A stretch of DNA of 64,000 nt from Saprospiraceae bacterium (GTDB lineage: Bacteria > Bacteroidota > Bacteroidia > Chitinophagales > Saprospiraceae), in assembly GCA_016714025.1 (NCBI GenBank), contig JADJOB010000002.1, positions 231,501 to 295,500 of the forward strand, given 5' to 3'. A program made the position numbers and the translations under genes. Positions 62,975-64,000 of the stretch are shown here, piece after piece. The notes under the pieces were generated by a model, which saw only the letters and a program-made list of their open reading frames with translations, had not been told where the DNA came from and made no database searches. The stretch's first letter is position 1; every line of letters begins with the position of its first letter.

Positions 62975-63684
62975 ACCTTTACGAAGCACTGGTAGCCGGT
63001 TTTTTAATGGGCTTGATGGGAAGTCTTCACTGCATCGGAATGTGCGGTCCATTGGCTCTAGGAGTGGTCGGATTGCAAACTGATCCAAAGAAAAAACTGC
63101 GGACTGCATTAGAATATAATTTTGGTCGGGCAGTTTCATATACAGCCATGGGTGCAATCCTTGGTTTAATTGGAAATCAGGTTTCAATGGCAGGTTTTCA
63201 ACAATATCTTTCCATCGGATGTGGGCTTTTTATTTTGCTACTTTTTGTTTTACCCTATATTTCAAAAAATAAAACCAGCATTCTTCAATCCTGGAATCAG
63301 AAAATACAAAACTTACTGAATGTTCAATTTACCAAAAAACAAAGTCCCCTGTTCCATTTTGAATTAGGCCTTATCAATGCCTGGTTACCTTGTGGATTGG
63401 TATATCTCGCATTGGCAGCTGCTTTGGCATCGGGAACTTTCATTGCTTCATGTACCATTATGTTTTTGTTTGGCTTGGGTACGATTCCATTGATGCTAAG
63501 CTTACAACTATTAGGAAATTACATTAACCTGCAATGGCGTCAAAAATTGACCAAAGCAATTCCCGTATTTATACTATTGTCTTCCTCTTTACTAATTCTA
63601 CGAGGTATGAATCTCGGAATACCTCTTATTAGCCCGGTTGTTGAATCAACTGGAACCTGCATTAAACACTGTTGCAAACATTAA
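62971..63684 (+). CDS. TauE/SafE-type membrane protein in cbb3 locus, probably metal transport
   Basis: A 237-residue membrane protein with about six helices, of the SafE type often found beside cco genes. Its start shows GSLHCIGMCGP (Cys21, Cys25), a metal-binding-like helix motif, with NFGRAVSYTAMGAILG further on and an inner repeat NAWLPCGLVY. The C-terminal tail CIKHCCKH adds three cysteines and two histidines. This suggests copper transport or delivery. The start overlaps ccoH (ATGA). Confidence 0.82.
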   Translation: MNLYEALVAGFLMGLMGSLHCIGMCGPLALGVVGLQTDPKKKLRTALEYNFGRAVSYTAMGAILGLIGNQVSMAGFQQYLSIGCGLFILLLFVLPYISKNKTSILQSWNQKIQNLLNVQFTKKQSPLFHFELGLINAWLPCGLVYLALAAALASGTFIASCTIMFLFGLGTIPLMLSLQLLGNYINLQWRQKLTKAIPVFILLSSSLLILRGMNLGIPLISPVVESTGTCIKHCCKH

Positions 63685-63707
63685 TTAAATCTCATAAAAT
63701 ATTCATC

Positions 63708-64000
63708 ATGATAGAAATATTAAAAGAATCAAAAGTAGGCGAAGTAGTCGCTTCAAATTTTAAGGTAGCTGAGGTCTTTGAAAAATATGGCATTGATTTT
63801 TGCTGTAAAGGTGGAATGAGTCTGGATGCAGCTTGCCAAAGTAAAAACATCGATTCAGAAAAATTTATCAAAGATTTGAAATCTACATTATTAATGAGAT
63901 CCGATTCAACACAAAATTTTTTGGATTGGCCACTGGATTTATTAGCTGATTACATTGAAAAGAAACACCATAGATACATTCGTGAGAAAACGCCTATGAT
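63708..64000 (+). CDS. ric: Iron-sulfur cluster repair di-iron protein (RIC/ScdA/YtfE), partial
   Basis: Only the first 97 codons are inside the window. The start is ATG 63708 (MIEILKESKVGEVVA), 24 bp after the previous stop. The N-terminal ScdA (DUF542) domain shows GIDFCCKGG, and the following helix has YIEKKHHRYI, which begins the hemerythrin-like di-iron domain. RIC proteins repair [Fe-S] clusters after nitric oxide or oxidative damage. Its position after cco genes suggests a shared regulator, which is inference. Confidence 0.92.
   Translation, partial: MIEILKESKVGEVVASNFKVAEVFEKYGIDFCCKGGMSLDAACQSKNIDSEKFIKDLKSTLLMRSDSTQNFLDWPLDLLADYIEKKHHRYIREKTPM

Overview
The window looks like a chromosomal segment of a Bacteroidota bacterium, most likely in or near the Saprospiraceae (the family assignment is inference). 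It is AT-rich and has few Shine-Dalgarno sites. It carries type IX secretion (T9SS) cargo with both A-type and gliding-motility B-type C-terminal domains, a SusC/SusD pair, lipoproteins ending in a Cys lipobox, TAnnTTTG promoter elements, a CcoN-CcoO fusion and a DUF4286 protein. Nothing in it looks like a phage, plasmid or insertion sequence, and there is no CRISPR array or rRNA.

Layout. 1-5.7 kb: a minus-strand run of isoaspartyl peptidase, TauE/SafE permease, rhodanese lipoprotein and HflX (cut by the window edge), then an alpha/beta hydrolase convergent with aroA, and an OsmC protein. 5.8-13.4 kb: an unknown two-helix membrane protein, a lipoprotein, an acetyltransferase, and three consecutive T9SS cargo genes led by a metzincin-type protease with a beta-helix region. 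13.7-18.1 kb: a susC-susD pair without nearby enzymes, preceded by tRNA-Val and a broken tRNA copy. 18.5-31.3 kb: a flippase, two large gliding-motility-type surface proteins, a ferritin-VIT fusion, a PAP2 phosphatase, tRNA-Cys and small secreted proteins. 31.5-35.9 kb: a Cys/His-rich small protein, galK, an S37-type peptidase and lysA.

36.1-41.8 kb is a complete phosphate-uptake operon (phosphate-selective porin, pstS, pstC, pstA, pstB, phoU). In front of it lie two exact 11-bp tandem repeats immediately upstream of a Bacteroidota -7 element, arranged as a PhoB-activated promoter. PstC has a PstS-like segment in its first external loop. 41.9-50.2 kb: a flavin amine oxidase, several secreted proteins of unknown role, HU, an AraC regulator with a cupin, and a basic, aromatic-rich secreted protein.

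50.2-50.7 kb is a striking non-coding repeat locus: five 44-bp tandem units facing a 37-bp tandem array that carries the same core in reverse complement. 51.2-54.9 kb: an outer-membrane-like protein followed by DUF4286, methyltransferase, lipoprotein and PrsW genes. 55.0-64.0 kb: a cbb3 oxidase locus in the order ccoI-ccoS-ccoNO-ccoQ-ccoP-ccoG-ccoH-TauE/SafE-ric, with copper delivery, assembly, structural subunits and an Fe-S repair protein in one direction. A weak FNR/CRP-like palindrome lies just upstream. The last gene runs off the window.
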